Below are positions 30,914-39,131 of a stretch of 46,521 nt of DNA, piece after piece; the first letter of the stretch is position 1, and each line of letters starts with the position of its first letter. The position numbers and the translations under genes are program-made. The notes under the pieces were generated by a model. It did not search any database, was not told the DNA's origin, and saw only the letters and a list, made by a program, of their open reading frames with translations. The stretch is from Ligilactobacillus salitolerans (GTDB taxonomy: Bacteria; Bacillota; Bacilli; Lactobacillales; Lactobacillaceae): assembly GCF_003864415.1 (NCBI RefSeq), contig NZ_BFFP01000016.1, forward strand, positions 1 through 46,521, written 5' to 3'.

Positions 30914-33352
30914 ATGGTCATGACAAAAATTGCACCCACAACCACATTAGGAGATTTTGGCAAATTAACACCTAAAATGAGACGCTATCGTGAAGACATT
31001 TTAAATGCAAAACCCTACGTCGATCCCGAAAGAGCTGTTTTAACGACAGAAGCCTATCAGAAATATCAAGATCAACAAGTCGACATCTTACGCGCTCGTG
31101 TCTTAGAACACATTTTGCATAACATGACAATTTTCATCGAAAAAGATACTCTGCTTGTAGGTAATCAAGCTCAACATAACCGCTGGGCCCCTGTTTTTCC
31201 TGAATACTCAATGAACTGGGTCATTGATGAATTAGACACATTTGAAAAACGTTCAGGCGATGTTTTTTACATTACCGATGACGCTAAAGAACAATTGCGT
31301 CAGATCGCACCATTTTGGCAACATAACACCCTCGAAGACCGCGGGTATGCTGCCTTCCCAGAAAAAAGCAAGTTATTCTACGACCTGGGTCTCATTGGTG
31401 CTGACGGAAACATTACCTCTGGCGATGGTCATATCGCAGTCAACTATGAGACAGTCATCAAGTATGGACTAGTTTCTTATGAACAACGGATCAAAGAACA
31501 AATGGAGCAGCTTGACCTAACAGACATCGACCAGCAAAAGAAACTGTACTTCTACCAGGCAGGTCTGATTGTGATCAAATCTGTGCGCGACTTCGCCGCC
31601 AGATATGCCCTCCTAGCTGAACAGGAAGCGAAAAAGACTACTAGTTCAGAAAGACACGCCGAATTATTAGAGATTGCCCGGATCATGCACAAGATCCCCT
31701 ACCAGCCGGCTGACACCTTTTACGAGGCGATCCAATCAGTCTGGCTGATCCACTTAGTCCTGCAGATCGAATCTAACGGCCATTCAGTTTCATACGGTCG
31801 TTTGGATCAATATTTAGAACCATTTTATGAAAAGGACCTAGCGAACGGCCAGATCACCGCTGGACAGGCAACAGAATTACTGACCAACTTGTGCATGAAA
31901 ACTTTAACGATCAATAAAGTCCGGTCCTGGGCCCACACCGAGTTTTCGGCCGGCAGTCCGCTCTACCAAAATATCACCATCGGCGGTCAAACTAAAGATG
32001 GTAAAGATGCCGTTAACAGCATGTCATACTTGATCTTGAACGCAATTGTACAGGCTCATTTACCACAGCCCAATCTCACTGTGCGCTACCATCGCGGCTT
32101 AAGCGACCACTTCATGCGCCAGTGCGTTGAAGTGATCAAGGAAGGACTGGGAATGCCTGCCTTCAATAACGATGAGATCATCATCCCGTCATTTATTTCC
32201 CGCGGCATCAAGAAAGAAGATGCCTATAACTATAGCGCGATCGGTTGCGTTGAAACGGCCGTGCCTGGCAAATGGGGCTATCGTTGCACCGGGATGAGTT
32301 TCATCAATTTTCCCCGGACACTCTTGATCGTGATGAACGGTGGCAAAGATCCCGAATCAGGTAAACAGCTCTTGCCTAACTATGGTCATTTCACGGAAAT
32401 GACCTCCTACGCTGAATTATTTACTGCGTGGGACAAATCTTTGCGCGAGATCACCCGTCAAAGTGTGATCATCGAAAATACTTGTGATCTCGCGTTAGAA
32501 CAAAATTACCCGGACATTTTATGTTCTGTTTTAACAGAGGACTGTATCGGCAGAGGTAAAACAATCAAAGAAGGTGGCACGATCTACGACTTTATCAGTG
32601 GTTTACAGGTCGGGATCGCAAATTTGGCAGACTCATTAGCTGCAATCAAAAAGCTCGTCTTTGAAGAAAAGAAAATCTCTCCGGCAGAACTATGGCAAGC
32701 TCTGACCGATAACTTCCAAGGCGAAGGACAAGAAGAACTTCGGCAAATGCTGCTCAATGAAGCACCCAAATATGGGAACGATAATGACGAGGTCGATCAA
32801 CTGATCGTCGCTGCTTACCAGCCGTATATCGATGAGATTGCTAAATATAAAAACACGCGTTATGGCAGGGGACCAATTGGCGGGACACGCTATGCCGGGA
32901 CCTCTTCAATTTCAGCCAATGTGGGCCAAGGACATAGCACCCTGGCAACACCAGATGGCCGCTACGCCCGTACTCCACTATCTGAAGGATGTTCTCCGGC
33001 TCACTCGATGGATAGGGATGGACCTACAGCTGTCTTTAAGAGTGTTGCTAAGTTAAATACGCAGGCGATCACTGGCGGAGTTTTGCTCAACCAGAAAATG
33101 TCGCCCCAGCTTTTAAGAAGTGCAGATAATTGTGAAAAATTGGTGTTGCTGTTAAGAACTTTCTTTAATCGTTTGCACGGCTACCATGTTCAATATAATG
33201 TCGTGGACAAAAAGACATTAGTTGACGCTCAGCAACATCCTGATAAACATCGGGACCTGATCGTCAGAGTAGCTGGTTATTCAGCTTTCTTTGTCGGCTT
33301 ATCCAAGGAAACACAAGACGACATCATCGAAAGAACGGAACAAAGTATTTAG
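30914..33352 (+). CDS. Glycyl-radical enzyme, PflD/YbiW-like (not classical pyruvate formate-lyase)
   Basis: Radical enzyme of 812 residues. The thiyl cysteine is Cys445 in SAIGCVETAVPGKWGYR, with Glu447 as in the dehydratase/lyase group (GCVE), while true pyruvate formate-lyase has a Cys-Cys pair. The glycyl radical loop near the C-terminus is RVAGYSAFF (Gly788). The sequence GCVET, not GCVEP, separates it from glycerol and choline enzymes. Its operon partners, an activase and an FSA-type aldolase, match E. coli ybiWY-fsaA and pflDC-talC. Enzymes of that set have been reported to act on 1,5-anhydroglucitol 6-phosphate; I infer a similar sugar-phosphate substrate. ATG start behind GGAGG. Oxygen-sensitive, so active under anaerobic conditions. 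Confidence 0.9.
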   Translation: MVMTKIAPTTTLGDFGKLTPKMRRYREDILNAKPYVDPERAVLTTEAYQKYQDQQVDILRARVLEHILHNMTIFIEKDTLLVGNQAQHNRWAPVFPEYSMNWVIDELDTFEKRSGDVFYITDDAKEQLRQIAPFWQHNTLEDRGYAAFPEKSKLFYDLGLIGADGNITSGDGHIAVNYETVIKYGLVSYEQRIKEQMEQLDLTDIDQQKKLYFYQAGLIVIKSVRDFAARYALLAEQEAKKTTSSERHAELLEIARIMHKIPYQPADTFYEAIQSVWLIHLVLQIESNGHSVSYGRLDQYLEPFYEKDLANGQITAGQATELLTNLCMKTLTINKVRSWAHTEFSAGSPLYQNITIGGQTKDGKDAVNSMSYLILNAIVQAHLPQPNLTVRYHRGLSDHFMRQCVEVIKEGLGMPAFNNDEIIIPSFISRGIKKEDAYNYSAIGCVETAVPGKWGYRCTGMSFINFPRTLLIVMNGGKDPESGKQLLPNYGHFTEMTSYAELFTAWDKSLREITRQSVIIENTCDLALEQNYPDILCSVLTEDCIGRGKTIKEGGTIYDFISGLQVGIANLADSLAAIKKLVFEEKKISPAELWQALTDNFQGEGQEELRQMLLNEAPKYGNDNDEVDQLIVAAYQPYIDEIAKYKNTRYGRGPIGGTRYAGTSSISANVGQGHSTLATPDGRYARTPLSEGCSPAHSMDRDGPTAVFKSVAKLNTQAITGGVLLNQKMSPQLLRSADNCEKLVLLLRTFFNRLHGYHVQYNVVDKKTLVDAQQHPDKHRDLIVRVAGYSAFFVGLSKETQDDIIERTEQSI

Positions 33353-33370
33353 CAAAGGAGCAAGAACAAA

Positions 33371-34051
33371 ATGGAAATTTTAATCGATACAGTCAATTTG
33401 GATGAGATCAAAAAATATAACCAGATGTTGAATTTAAGCGGGGTCACTTCCAACCCTACGATCATCAAAAAAGAAGGCAAAGTCGACTTTTTCGAGCATT
33501 TGCGCCAAGTCAGGGAAATCATCGGGCCGGAAAAGACATTACACGTCCAAGCAGTTGGGGCAACAGCGCAGGAAATCATCGCTGATGCTCACCGGGTTTT
33601 AAAGGAAATCGACCAGCAAGTTTATATTAAGATCCCTACTAACGAACAAGGATTGGAAGCAATGAAAACTTTGAAGAGTGAGGGCGTCCATATCACTGCC
33701 ACCGCGATTTATACAGTCTTTCAAGGGGAGCTTGCCATCGCAGCCGGAGCTGATTATTTAGCACCCTACTATAACCGGATGTTAAACATGAATATCGATG
33801 CCCCGCAAGTTATCGCCGAGTTAGCCCATGCAATTTCGCTGAGTGCCAGCCAAACCAAGATCCTGGCCGCCAGCTTCCACAACGTTGCGCAAGTCACTGC
33901 CGCCATTAAAAACGGTGCCCAGGCCGTGACAATCGGCACAGATGTGGTGGCAGCCGGCTTAAATGCCCCAATGATTGCTGCCGCTGTCACAGATTTTAAA
34001 AAGGATTGGGTCTCGCTGTATGGAGACCAGACGATTGCAGATTTAAAATAG
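33371..34051 (+). CDS. FSA-type (fructose-6-phosphate aldolase-like) transaldolase family protein
   Basis: Aldolase of 226 residues, the short transaldolase-like group (FSA/TalC/MipB). The Schiff-base lysine is Lys87 in VYIKIPTNEQG; Asp6 (LIDTVNL) and the SNPTIIKKEG motif are also in place, and the C-terminal part has ILAASFHN and GTDVVAAGL. FSA enzymes cleave fructose 6-phosphate or 1-deoxy analogues to a three-carbon ketone and glyceraldehyde 3-phosphate. Placement 18 bp after the glycyl-radical enzyme suggests it acts on that enzyme's product, for example 1-deoxyfructose 6-phosphate. Start ATG 33371 behind AAAGGAG. It is the last gene of the operon. Confidence 0.92.
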   Translation: MEILIDTVNLDEIKKYNQMLNLSGVTSNPTIIKKEGKVDFFEHLRQVREIIGPEKTLHVQAVGATAQEIIADAHRVLKEIDQQVYIKIPTNEQGLEAMKTLKSEGVHITATAIYTVFQGELAIAAGADYLAPYYNRMLNMNIDAPQVIAELAHAISLSASQTKILAASFHNVAQVTAAIKNGAQAVTIGTDVVAAGLNAPMIAAAVTDFKKDWVSLYGDQTIADLK

Positions 34052-34190
34052 GAAAAAAATCAGTTCCTTTTCCCATAAATATGGTTGAAGCACAACCTTA
34101 ACTCAACGACTAAAGGTTGAAAGTACAAAAAAGACCACTATTCTTGTTATTACACAGATGTGTAAACGAATATTAGCCTTTTTCAGTTTT

Positions 34191-34236
34191 AGACACTGCC
34201 TAGTAGACTTAAAAAGCTACTTGGCAGTGTCTTTTT
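34191..34236 (+). terminator. Intrinsic terminator of the glycyl-radical operon
   Basis: AGACACTGCC-x-AGTAG pairs with CTACT-x-GGCAGTGTCT, then T5. It lies 140 bp after the aldolase stop; the sequence between shows no gene. Confidence 0.8.
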
Positions 34237-34338
34237 AATTCATCAAACATCCAGGTAGAAAGATACCAACTATCTATTAAAGAGAACATAGTATAGGGCA
34301 ACTACTAAAATAAAATAATTTTTGCTTTACCAGTTTGC

Positions 34339-35949
34339 TTATTTTACATAGGCTTCTTTATAGCTATAGTGACCATTAACGGGATCATACATGACATTTT
34401 TAAGCTTAGAACTGACCAAGTCGCGCGAATTTCCTTGATAGATGGGGCTAACCGGCATTTCTTTCATCAATAACTTTTCTGCGTTGATCAAATTGTTAAA
34501 TCGTTGGTCAGGATCATTGGCATACTTATTATTTGCGTCCTCCATTAACTGATTGTAAGTTGAATTGGACCAGCCAGGGTCATTTTTAACATTGTACATT
34601 CCCAAGAAAGTGTTTGGATCTGCATAATCTCCAGACCAACCAATATAACCAATTGTAAATTGGTGTTGTTCCTCACGGGTAATAACGGATTTTAGAGGCA
34701 TTTTGCTTAAACTAATTTTTAGACCAGGTAGATTTTTTTCACCTGTGGATTGGACAAGCTGCATTGCCGCATCTGAGGCATTATCATCACTGTAAATTAT
34801 TGTAACGTTTAACTTTGTTTTTCCGATTTCTTTAAGCCCCGCAAGCCAAAGTTTCTTTGCTAAATTTGGATTATAGTCAACCGTGTTTTTAACATGGCTA
34901 GCCTTTGCGAAATCTTCCCCAGTTGCAGGAACTTTGGCAGTTTTAAGCGACACAACGCCAAGCGAAGGGGTTGCACCGTTACTTAATACATTTTTCGTTA
35001 GTTTTTGACGATCAATCACTAGAGAAAGTGCCTGACGTAATTTTTGATTGGTAAATGGCCCCTTCTTTACATTAAATTCGATATACTTTGTATTAGAAAG
35101 GTATCTTGTGACAGCAAGCTTACTCTTAGCGAAGTGTTTTGCCTGTTCCCCTTGAAGATGGATCAAATCAAGTTTGCCGCTTTTGAATAAACTGTAACTG
35201 GTACTTGGACTCTTTGTTACTTGATAATTTATACGATCCAACTTAACATGCTTTTTATCCCAGTAATTGTTATTTTTGACAAGAGACCATGAATTATTTG
35301 ACCCGTTCCATTTTTTGGCTACAAATGGGCCGTTGTAAGTTACCCTACTGCTTTTCGTGCCATAGTCTTTGCCGTATTCTTTGACTGTCTTTGAATTAAC
35401 AGGACCAAAAGCATCTCGCGCCAGCAAATCTTTAAAGTAAGATGTTGGTGAGGATAGATCCACGATGAGTTTATATTTCCCATCTGCCCTAATGCCAAGT
35501 TCCTTTGGTGACATTTTCCCCTGACTGATCTGTTGATAGTTTTTCACTGGTGTAAACAAATATGTACTGCCACTAGCAGTCTTTGGATCGACCAAGCGTC
35601 GCCAGCCATATACAAAATCATGGGCTGTCACAGTCGATCCATCACTCCATTTGGTTCCTTTGCGCAAACTGAAAGTGTAAGTTTTTCCATTATTTGAAAT
35701 TGTTGTTTTAGTTGCTAATGCTGGCTTGACCTTGCCACTACTCGTATATCGATACAGACCTTCAAATAAATCATCAGCTAAACTGGATGTGCTCAAATCT
35801 TCAATTTTAGCGGTGTCTAAAGTTGATATCTGATCAGTCGCACTGATGTTGGCAACATTTTTTTGCGAGCGCTCAGTATTACTGCAACCTGTCAGTAGTA
35901 ATCCTAGGCCTAACAAGCTGACTATAAACGTGTGTTTATTCAATTTCAT
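34339..35949 (-). CDS. Oligopeptide-binding lipoprotein, OppA family
   Basis: Peptide-binding surface protein of 536 residues (SBP family 5). The signal peptide MKLNKHTFIVSLLGLGLLLTGC ends in the lipobox LLTGC (Cys22). The mature part has ISTLDTAKIEDLSTSSLADDLFEGLYRYTSSGKVKPALATKT, TYTFSLRKGTKWSDGSTVTAHDFVYGWRRLVDP (the family signature) and GWSGDYADPNTFLGMY near the C-terminus. It binds extracellular peptides for import by an Opp-type ABC transporter, whose other subunits are not in the window, so it is an orphan. Start ATG 35949 behind GGAGG. The divergent neighbours are two hydrolases, which suggests peptide use. Confidence 0.92.
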   Translation of the reverse strand: MKLNKHTFIVSLLGLGLLLTGCSNTERSQKNVANISATDQISTLDTAKIEDLSTSSLADDLFEGLYRYTSSGKVKPALATKTTISNNGKTYTFSLRKGTKWSDGSTVTAHDFVYGWRRLVDPKTASGSTYLFTPVKNYQQISQGKMSPKELGIRADGKYKLIVDLSSPTSYFKDLLARDAFGPVNSKTVKEYGKDYGTKSSRVTYNGPFVAKKWNGSNNSWSLVKNNNYWDKKHVKLDRINYQVTKSPSTSYSLFKSGKLDLIHLQGEQAKHFAKSKLAVTRYLSNTKYIEFNVKKGPFTNQKLRQALSLVIDRQKLTKNVLSNGATPSLGVVSLKTAKVPATGEDFAKASHVKNTVDYNPNLAKKLWLAGLKEIGKTKLNVTIIYSDDNASDAAMQLVQSTGEKNLPGLKISLSKMPLKSVITREEQHQFTIGYIGWSGDYADPNTFLGMYNVKNDPGWSNSTYNQLMEDANNKYANDPDQRFNNLINAEKLLMKEMPVSPIYQGNSRDLVSSKLKNVMYDPVNGHYSYKEAYVK

Positions 35950-36079
35950 GACAATAACCTCCAAAGAAAATCCTATTGAACCCTTGTCAAAATTATATTA
36001 TGATTAAAAAAGTTAGAAACGTACTAGACTAATTAACATTATAATTTAATATAGCGAATTTGCAATAGAAGGAGAAAAC

Positions 36080-36574
36080 ATGCACTCAAAAAAATTAAAT
36101 GTGGAATTAATTAGACAGATGCCCGAGTTGCCTACTGGTTGTGAAATTACTGCGATCACTATGATGTTGCGTTATGCTGGTTCATTAGTTAAGAAGACTG
36201 ATTTGGCCCGTGAAATGCCTTATGATGATCATGATTGCAACAAAGGATTTGTTGGCGATCCATTTACCGAACATGGCAATAGTATTTATCCTCCGGCATT
36301 GATGCCATTAGTTACTAAGTATGCTGGAAATGCAATCAATTTGAGCGGTCAATCAATTCAAGAGTTGAAAAATCATTTGGCTAATACTGGGCATCCAATT
36401 GTTATTTGGGTTGGCCAGTTTGATGGCTTTCATACTCATGCATTAACAATGACTGGTTTTGATACTGATCGAATTTTTTATAATGACTGTTGGACAGGAG
36501 AACAAACACAACTTCCCACGAAAGAGCTTGAAGTAAGCCGTGCCAAAAAAATGAAGTTAGCCATTAGCTATTAG
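36080..36574 (+). CDS. C39-like (papain-fold) cysteine peptidase family protein
   Basis: Protein of 164 residues of the peptidase C39-like 2 group. The nucleophile region is MPELPTGCEITAITMMLRYAG (Cys20), the second motif is HTHALTMTGFDTD (catalytic His) and the third is FYNDCWTG (Asp). Typical helix and strand positions (GHPIVIWVGQF) agree. Most relatives are exported; here no signal peptide is visible, so it is either cytoplasmic or leaves by another route. ATG start behind AGAAGGAG. The next gene starts 13 bp downstream, so the two form an operon, divergent from the OppA-like gene. The natural substrate is unknown. Confidence 0.82.
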   Translation: MHSKKLNVELIRQMPELPTGCEITAITMMLRYAGSLVKKTDLAREMPYDDHDCNKGFVGDPFTEHGNSIYPPALMPLVTKYAGNAINLSGQSIQELKNHLANTGHPIVIWVGQFDGFHTHALTMTGFDTDRIFYNDCWTGEQTQLPTKELEVSRAKKMKLAISY

Positions 36575-36587
36575 GAGGTCCTAGAGA

Positions 36588-37304
36588 ATGAAACCATTTA
36601 TTGGAATGCCATCGGATTCAGATCCTAAAATACATGGATTTACAGATTATATTGATGATAATGTTGCGCAGGCAATTATTAAAGCTGGAGGCGTGCCGGT
36701 TATTTTACCACCTAATAACAGTGAAGAAATTGCCAAAGACTATGTTAAGAATTTAGACGGCATTGCGTTTCTTGGTGGTCCGGATATTGATCCAACCTTA
36801 TTTGGTGAAGAACCAATCGCAAAAATCGGGTCAACTTCACTAATTAAGGATAAATTTGAAATTGCCCTTTGCCGACAAGCCTACCAAGCGGGTAAAGCCA
36901 TTTTTGGTATTTGTCGAGGAATTCAAATTATTTCAGTTGCTCTTGGTGGAACTGTGTTTCAGGACTTTCCAAGTCAAAGTGAAGATGCATTTATTAAACA
37001 TCATCAGGATGCACCGATTTTTTATCCGAGCCATCATATTACAACTGAAGCTGGGACCAAAGCTGAAACGATTTTGGGGGATCATCCTTATGTGAACTCA
37101 CATCATCATCAAACAGTTAAAGAACCTGGGACGGAATTATTTGTTTCGGGTCGTGCTGCTGATCATGCAGTTGAAGTAGTTGAATCTAAGAAAAACGATC
37201 AAGTATTAGCAGTTCAATGGCATCCAGAGTTTCTTTTTGATACGAAGCCGGAAGAAATGGAGCTGTTTCGTGATTTTGTTGAACGCTCTAAAAAATCTTA
37301 TTAG
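36588..37304 (+). CDS. Class I glutamine amidotransferase-like gamma-glutamyl hydrolase (peptidase C26)
   Basis: Hydrolase of 238 residues of the gamma-glutamyl-GABA hydrolase (PuuD-like) family. The catalytic cysteine is in AIFGICRGIQIISVALGG (the GICRG nucleophile elbow) and the histidine and glutamate are in LAVQWHPEF. The N-terminus KPFIGMPSDSDP...YIDDNVAQAIIKAGGVPVILPP and LGGPDIDPTLFGEEP are typical. It splits gamma-glutamyl amide bonds of small compounds; the substrate cannot be named. It is co-directional with the C39-like gene and shares its AT-rich composition. Start ATG 36588 behind AGGAGG. Confidence 0.9.
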   Translation: MKPFIGMPSDSDPKIHGFTDYIDDNVAQAIIKAGGVPVILPPNNSEEIAKDYVKNLDGIAFLGGPDIDPTLFGEEPIAKIGSTSLIKDKFEIALCRQAYQAGKAIFGICRGIQIISVALGGTVFQDFPSQSEDAFIKHHQDAPIFYPSHHITTEAGTKAETILGDHPYVNSHHHQTVKEPGTELFVSGRAADHAVEVVESKKNDQVLAVQWHPEFLFDTKPEEMELFRDFVERSKKSY

Positions 37305-37728
37305 TATACGTGGTGCTAGTGCTTTCTATTTAAAGCAACTGGGTCTTTCAGAAAAAAAGAAAGATCTAGTGAGGCATAGAATAGTTTTTGAGGGATGTTT
37401 CTTACAAATGTTCCCTCTTTTTATTACCAAAAAGGCATTCAAAGAGTACTTTAAATTGCTCCTCAAGCTGATTGTTAGTTATAGGTAGAAAGTATTTAAT
37501 CAAGACGGTTATGGAACTCATTGCGAGTATCATAACCGTCTTTTTTTAGCGAAATTTGAGTTGAGTATTTTGATCAGTGAATCTGACCTGTCAGACACTG
37601 CACAATACCACATGCGCAAACTGCCTTTATTTTCCTATATCAAAGTTGTTCAATGGCTATAACATAACAAACAAGCTAGCAGTTGGAATAGCAGCTATTG
37701 CAGTCAACATAGGAAAGTGGGGAAACAC
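37305..37728 (+). other. Intergenic region with two terminators
   Basis: Contains a terminator at 37390-37422 (GAGGGA...TCCCTC, T5) and another at 37504-37547. The rest has no gene I can support; short frames read through the terminators. The upstream region of the MFS gene shows no clear promoter. Confidence 0.6.
37504..37547 (+). terminator. Intrinsic terminator with conserved centre (type ACTC-ATTGC-GAGT)
   Basis: GACGGTTATG pairs with CATAACCGTC and is followed by seven T. The centre GAACTCATTGCGAGTA can form an inner ACTC/GAGT stem and matches the terminator at 29503-29541. Confidence 0.9.
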
Positions 37729-39027
37729 ATGGAAAAGGAACTCAGCACGACGCAAACTATTGCTATCAGTGATAAAGAATCAAATTGGCAGATCGCAAAA
37801 GACGTTACCAGCAATTTTGTCGGCTCGCTTAGCAGTCAAATGTTTAATTACGGCTTGGGTTTAATGCTGTTAGACCAGACTAAATTAGCGCTCAGTTTTG
37901 GACTCAGCATGATCATCGCCCCAATTATCGGTCTATTATTCTTAATTCCCGTGGGAAATATAACTGACCGCTATCCGCATAAAATCATCCTTAACCTCAG
38001 CATTTCAGTCCGTTTCGCTGCACTAATAGTTTTTGCCCTGACGATCAATAGCTTCCATGGCCTGTTCAAATTGATCCCGGTTATTATTTTTTTGATCATT
38101 AACGAAATTTCGATCAACTTTAGCAATACGAGTTATTCGGCTGCTGTCCATGAGCTGGTCAATGAGAATCAGATTCAGAAACTAAACTCGCTGACCCAAG
38201 GAGCTGCGTCTTTTTCTGCAATCTTGGCGCCTGCACTCGGAGTCGGCTTATACAGTACAGTGAGCTTTGAGGTCTTTATCTACCTGGAAATTTTAGCCGC
38301 ATTTATCTCTTGGCTTCTTTTGCAGACCATGCATTTTCATTATGCTGAAACTAATGAGGGTCAATCCAGTCCAAAGCCAAGCCCGTTGGCTGATTTTCAA
38401 GCAGGTCTCAAGTATGTCAACCAGCGCAAACTAATCAAAACGATCATTAGCATAGCTGTGATTGCTAACTTTATTTTTACCGCTCAAACTATAGGTATCC
38501 CTTACATCATTAAAAACCAGCTGCAGTTCGGCAATGGTCCCGTCGGTTTTTTAGATACCGGCTCAGCGATTGGTATGCTGATCGGCAGCATTTTGATGCT
38601 GGTCATTCCCGATAAAAAATGGTTCACACAAAAAATCTTGCTGCCTCTGTTATTTTTAGGCATCGAGATTGTCTGCTTGGCCTGTGTTTTCCTCAAACAG
38701 CTCACTGCTTTACAGCTAGAAATTGGAGGAACGATCATTACGCTGCTCTTGGGGATCACACTGGCCATCTTGAATATTACGATGCAAGTTAGACTGCAAA
38801 AAACAATTCCGACTAACATTTTAGGAAGAGTAATGTCGTTGCTGACAGTCGCCAATACTTCAATCATGCCTTTAGGAACGTTATTCTACACTTTTCTGTT
38901 TCAACATAATTTTAACGGCGGCTATATCCTGCTGATCAACGGTCTGGCCCTCTTCATCTATACAATTTTGCTGTCACCTGTTTTGCTCAAAAATATTAAG
39001 CACGATACCCAATACAGCAAAGATTAA
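37729..39027 (+). CDS. MFS exporter, MFS_3/macrolide-efflux-like
   Basis: Membrane transporter of 432 residues with about twelve helices, of the group with macrolide efflux and enterobactin export proteins. Patterns are DVTSNFVGSLSSQMFNYGLGLMLLDQT at helix 1, the loop 2-3 motif LIPVGNITDRYPHKIIL (GxxxDRxxxK), and TSYSAAVHELVNENQIQKLNSLTQGAASFSAILAPALGVGLY, a very typical MFS_3 segment (ALVPxLVxxxxLxxANSL-like). The C-terminal half contains LGRVMSLLTVANTSIMPLG. I use ATG 37729 behind AGGAAAG. The substrate is unknown. It is monocistronic and convergent with the copper operon. Confidence 0.85.
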   Translation: MEKELSTTQTIAISDKESNWQIAKDVTSNFVGSLSSQMFNYGLGLMLLDQTKLALSFGLSMIIAPIIGLLFLIPVGNITDRYPHKIILNLSISVRFAALIVFALTINSFHGLFKLIPVIIFLIINEISINFSNTSYSAAVHELVNENQIQKLNSLTQGAASFSAILAPALGVGLYSTVSFEVFIYLEILAAFISWLLLQTMHFHYAETNEGQSSPKPSPLADFQAGLKYVNQRKLIKTIISIAVIANFIFTAQTIGIPYIIKNQLQFGNGPVGFLDTGSAIGMLIGSILMLVIPDKKWFTQKILLPLLFLGIEIVCLACVFLKQLTALQLEIGGTIITLLLGITLAILNITMQVRLQKTIPTNILGRVMSLLTVANTSIMPLGTLFYTFLFQHNFNGGYILLINGLALFIYTILLSPVLLKNIKHDTQYSKD

Positions 39028-39077
39028 CTGTGAGAAAAGCTGACTCTGCATAAAAAAGCCTGCTTTTTAAAGGAGGA

Positions 39078-39120
39078 AAAAAGTGCCCCATAACTGTCAG
39101 ACAGTTATGAAGCACTTTTT
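39078..39120. terminator. Bidirectional terminator between the MFS and copA genes
   Basis: AAAAAGTGC pairs with GCACTTTTT, and inside it ATAACTGT pairs with ACAGTTAT. A- and T-runs on both sides suit termination of both convergent genes. Confidence 0.85.
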
Positions 39121-39131
39121 AGGTCTTGCAT

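Noticed and set aside
30914-33352. Annotation as classical pyruvate formate-lyase
   Set aside because: The active site has a single GCVE cysteine, not the Cys-Cys pair, and the FSA aldolase linkage points to the PflD/YbiW group.
34130-34180. Short palindromic stretch (ACACAGATGTGT) after the aldolase gene as an operator
   Set aside because: Lies downstream of an operon and before its terminator, with no gene start to control.
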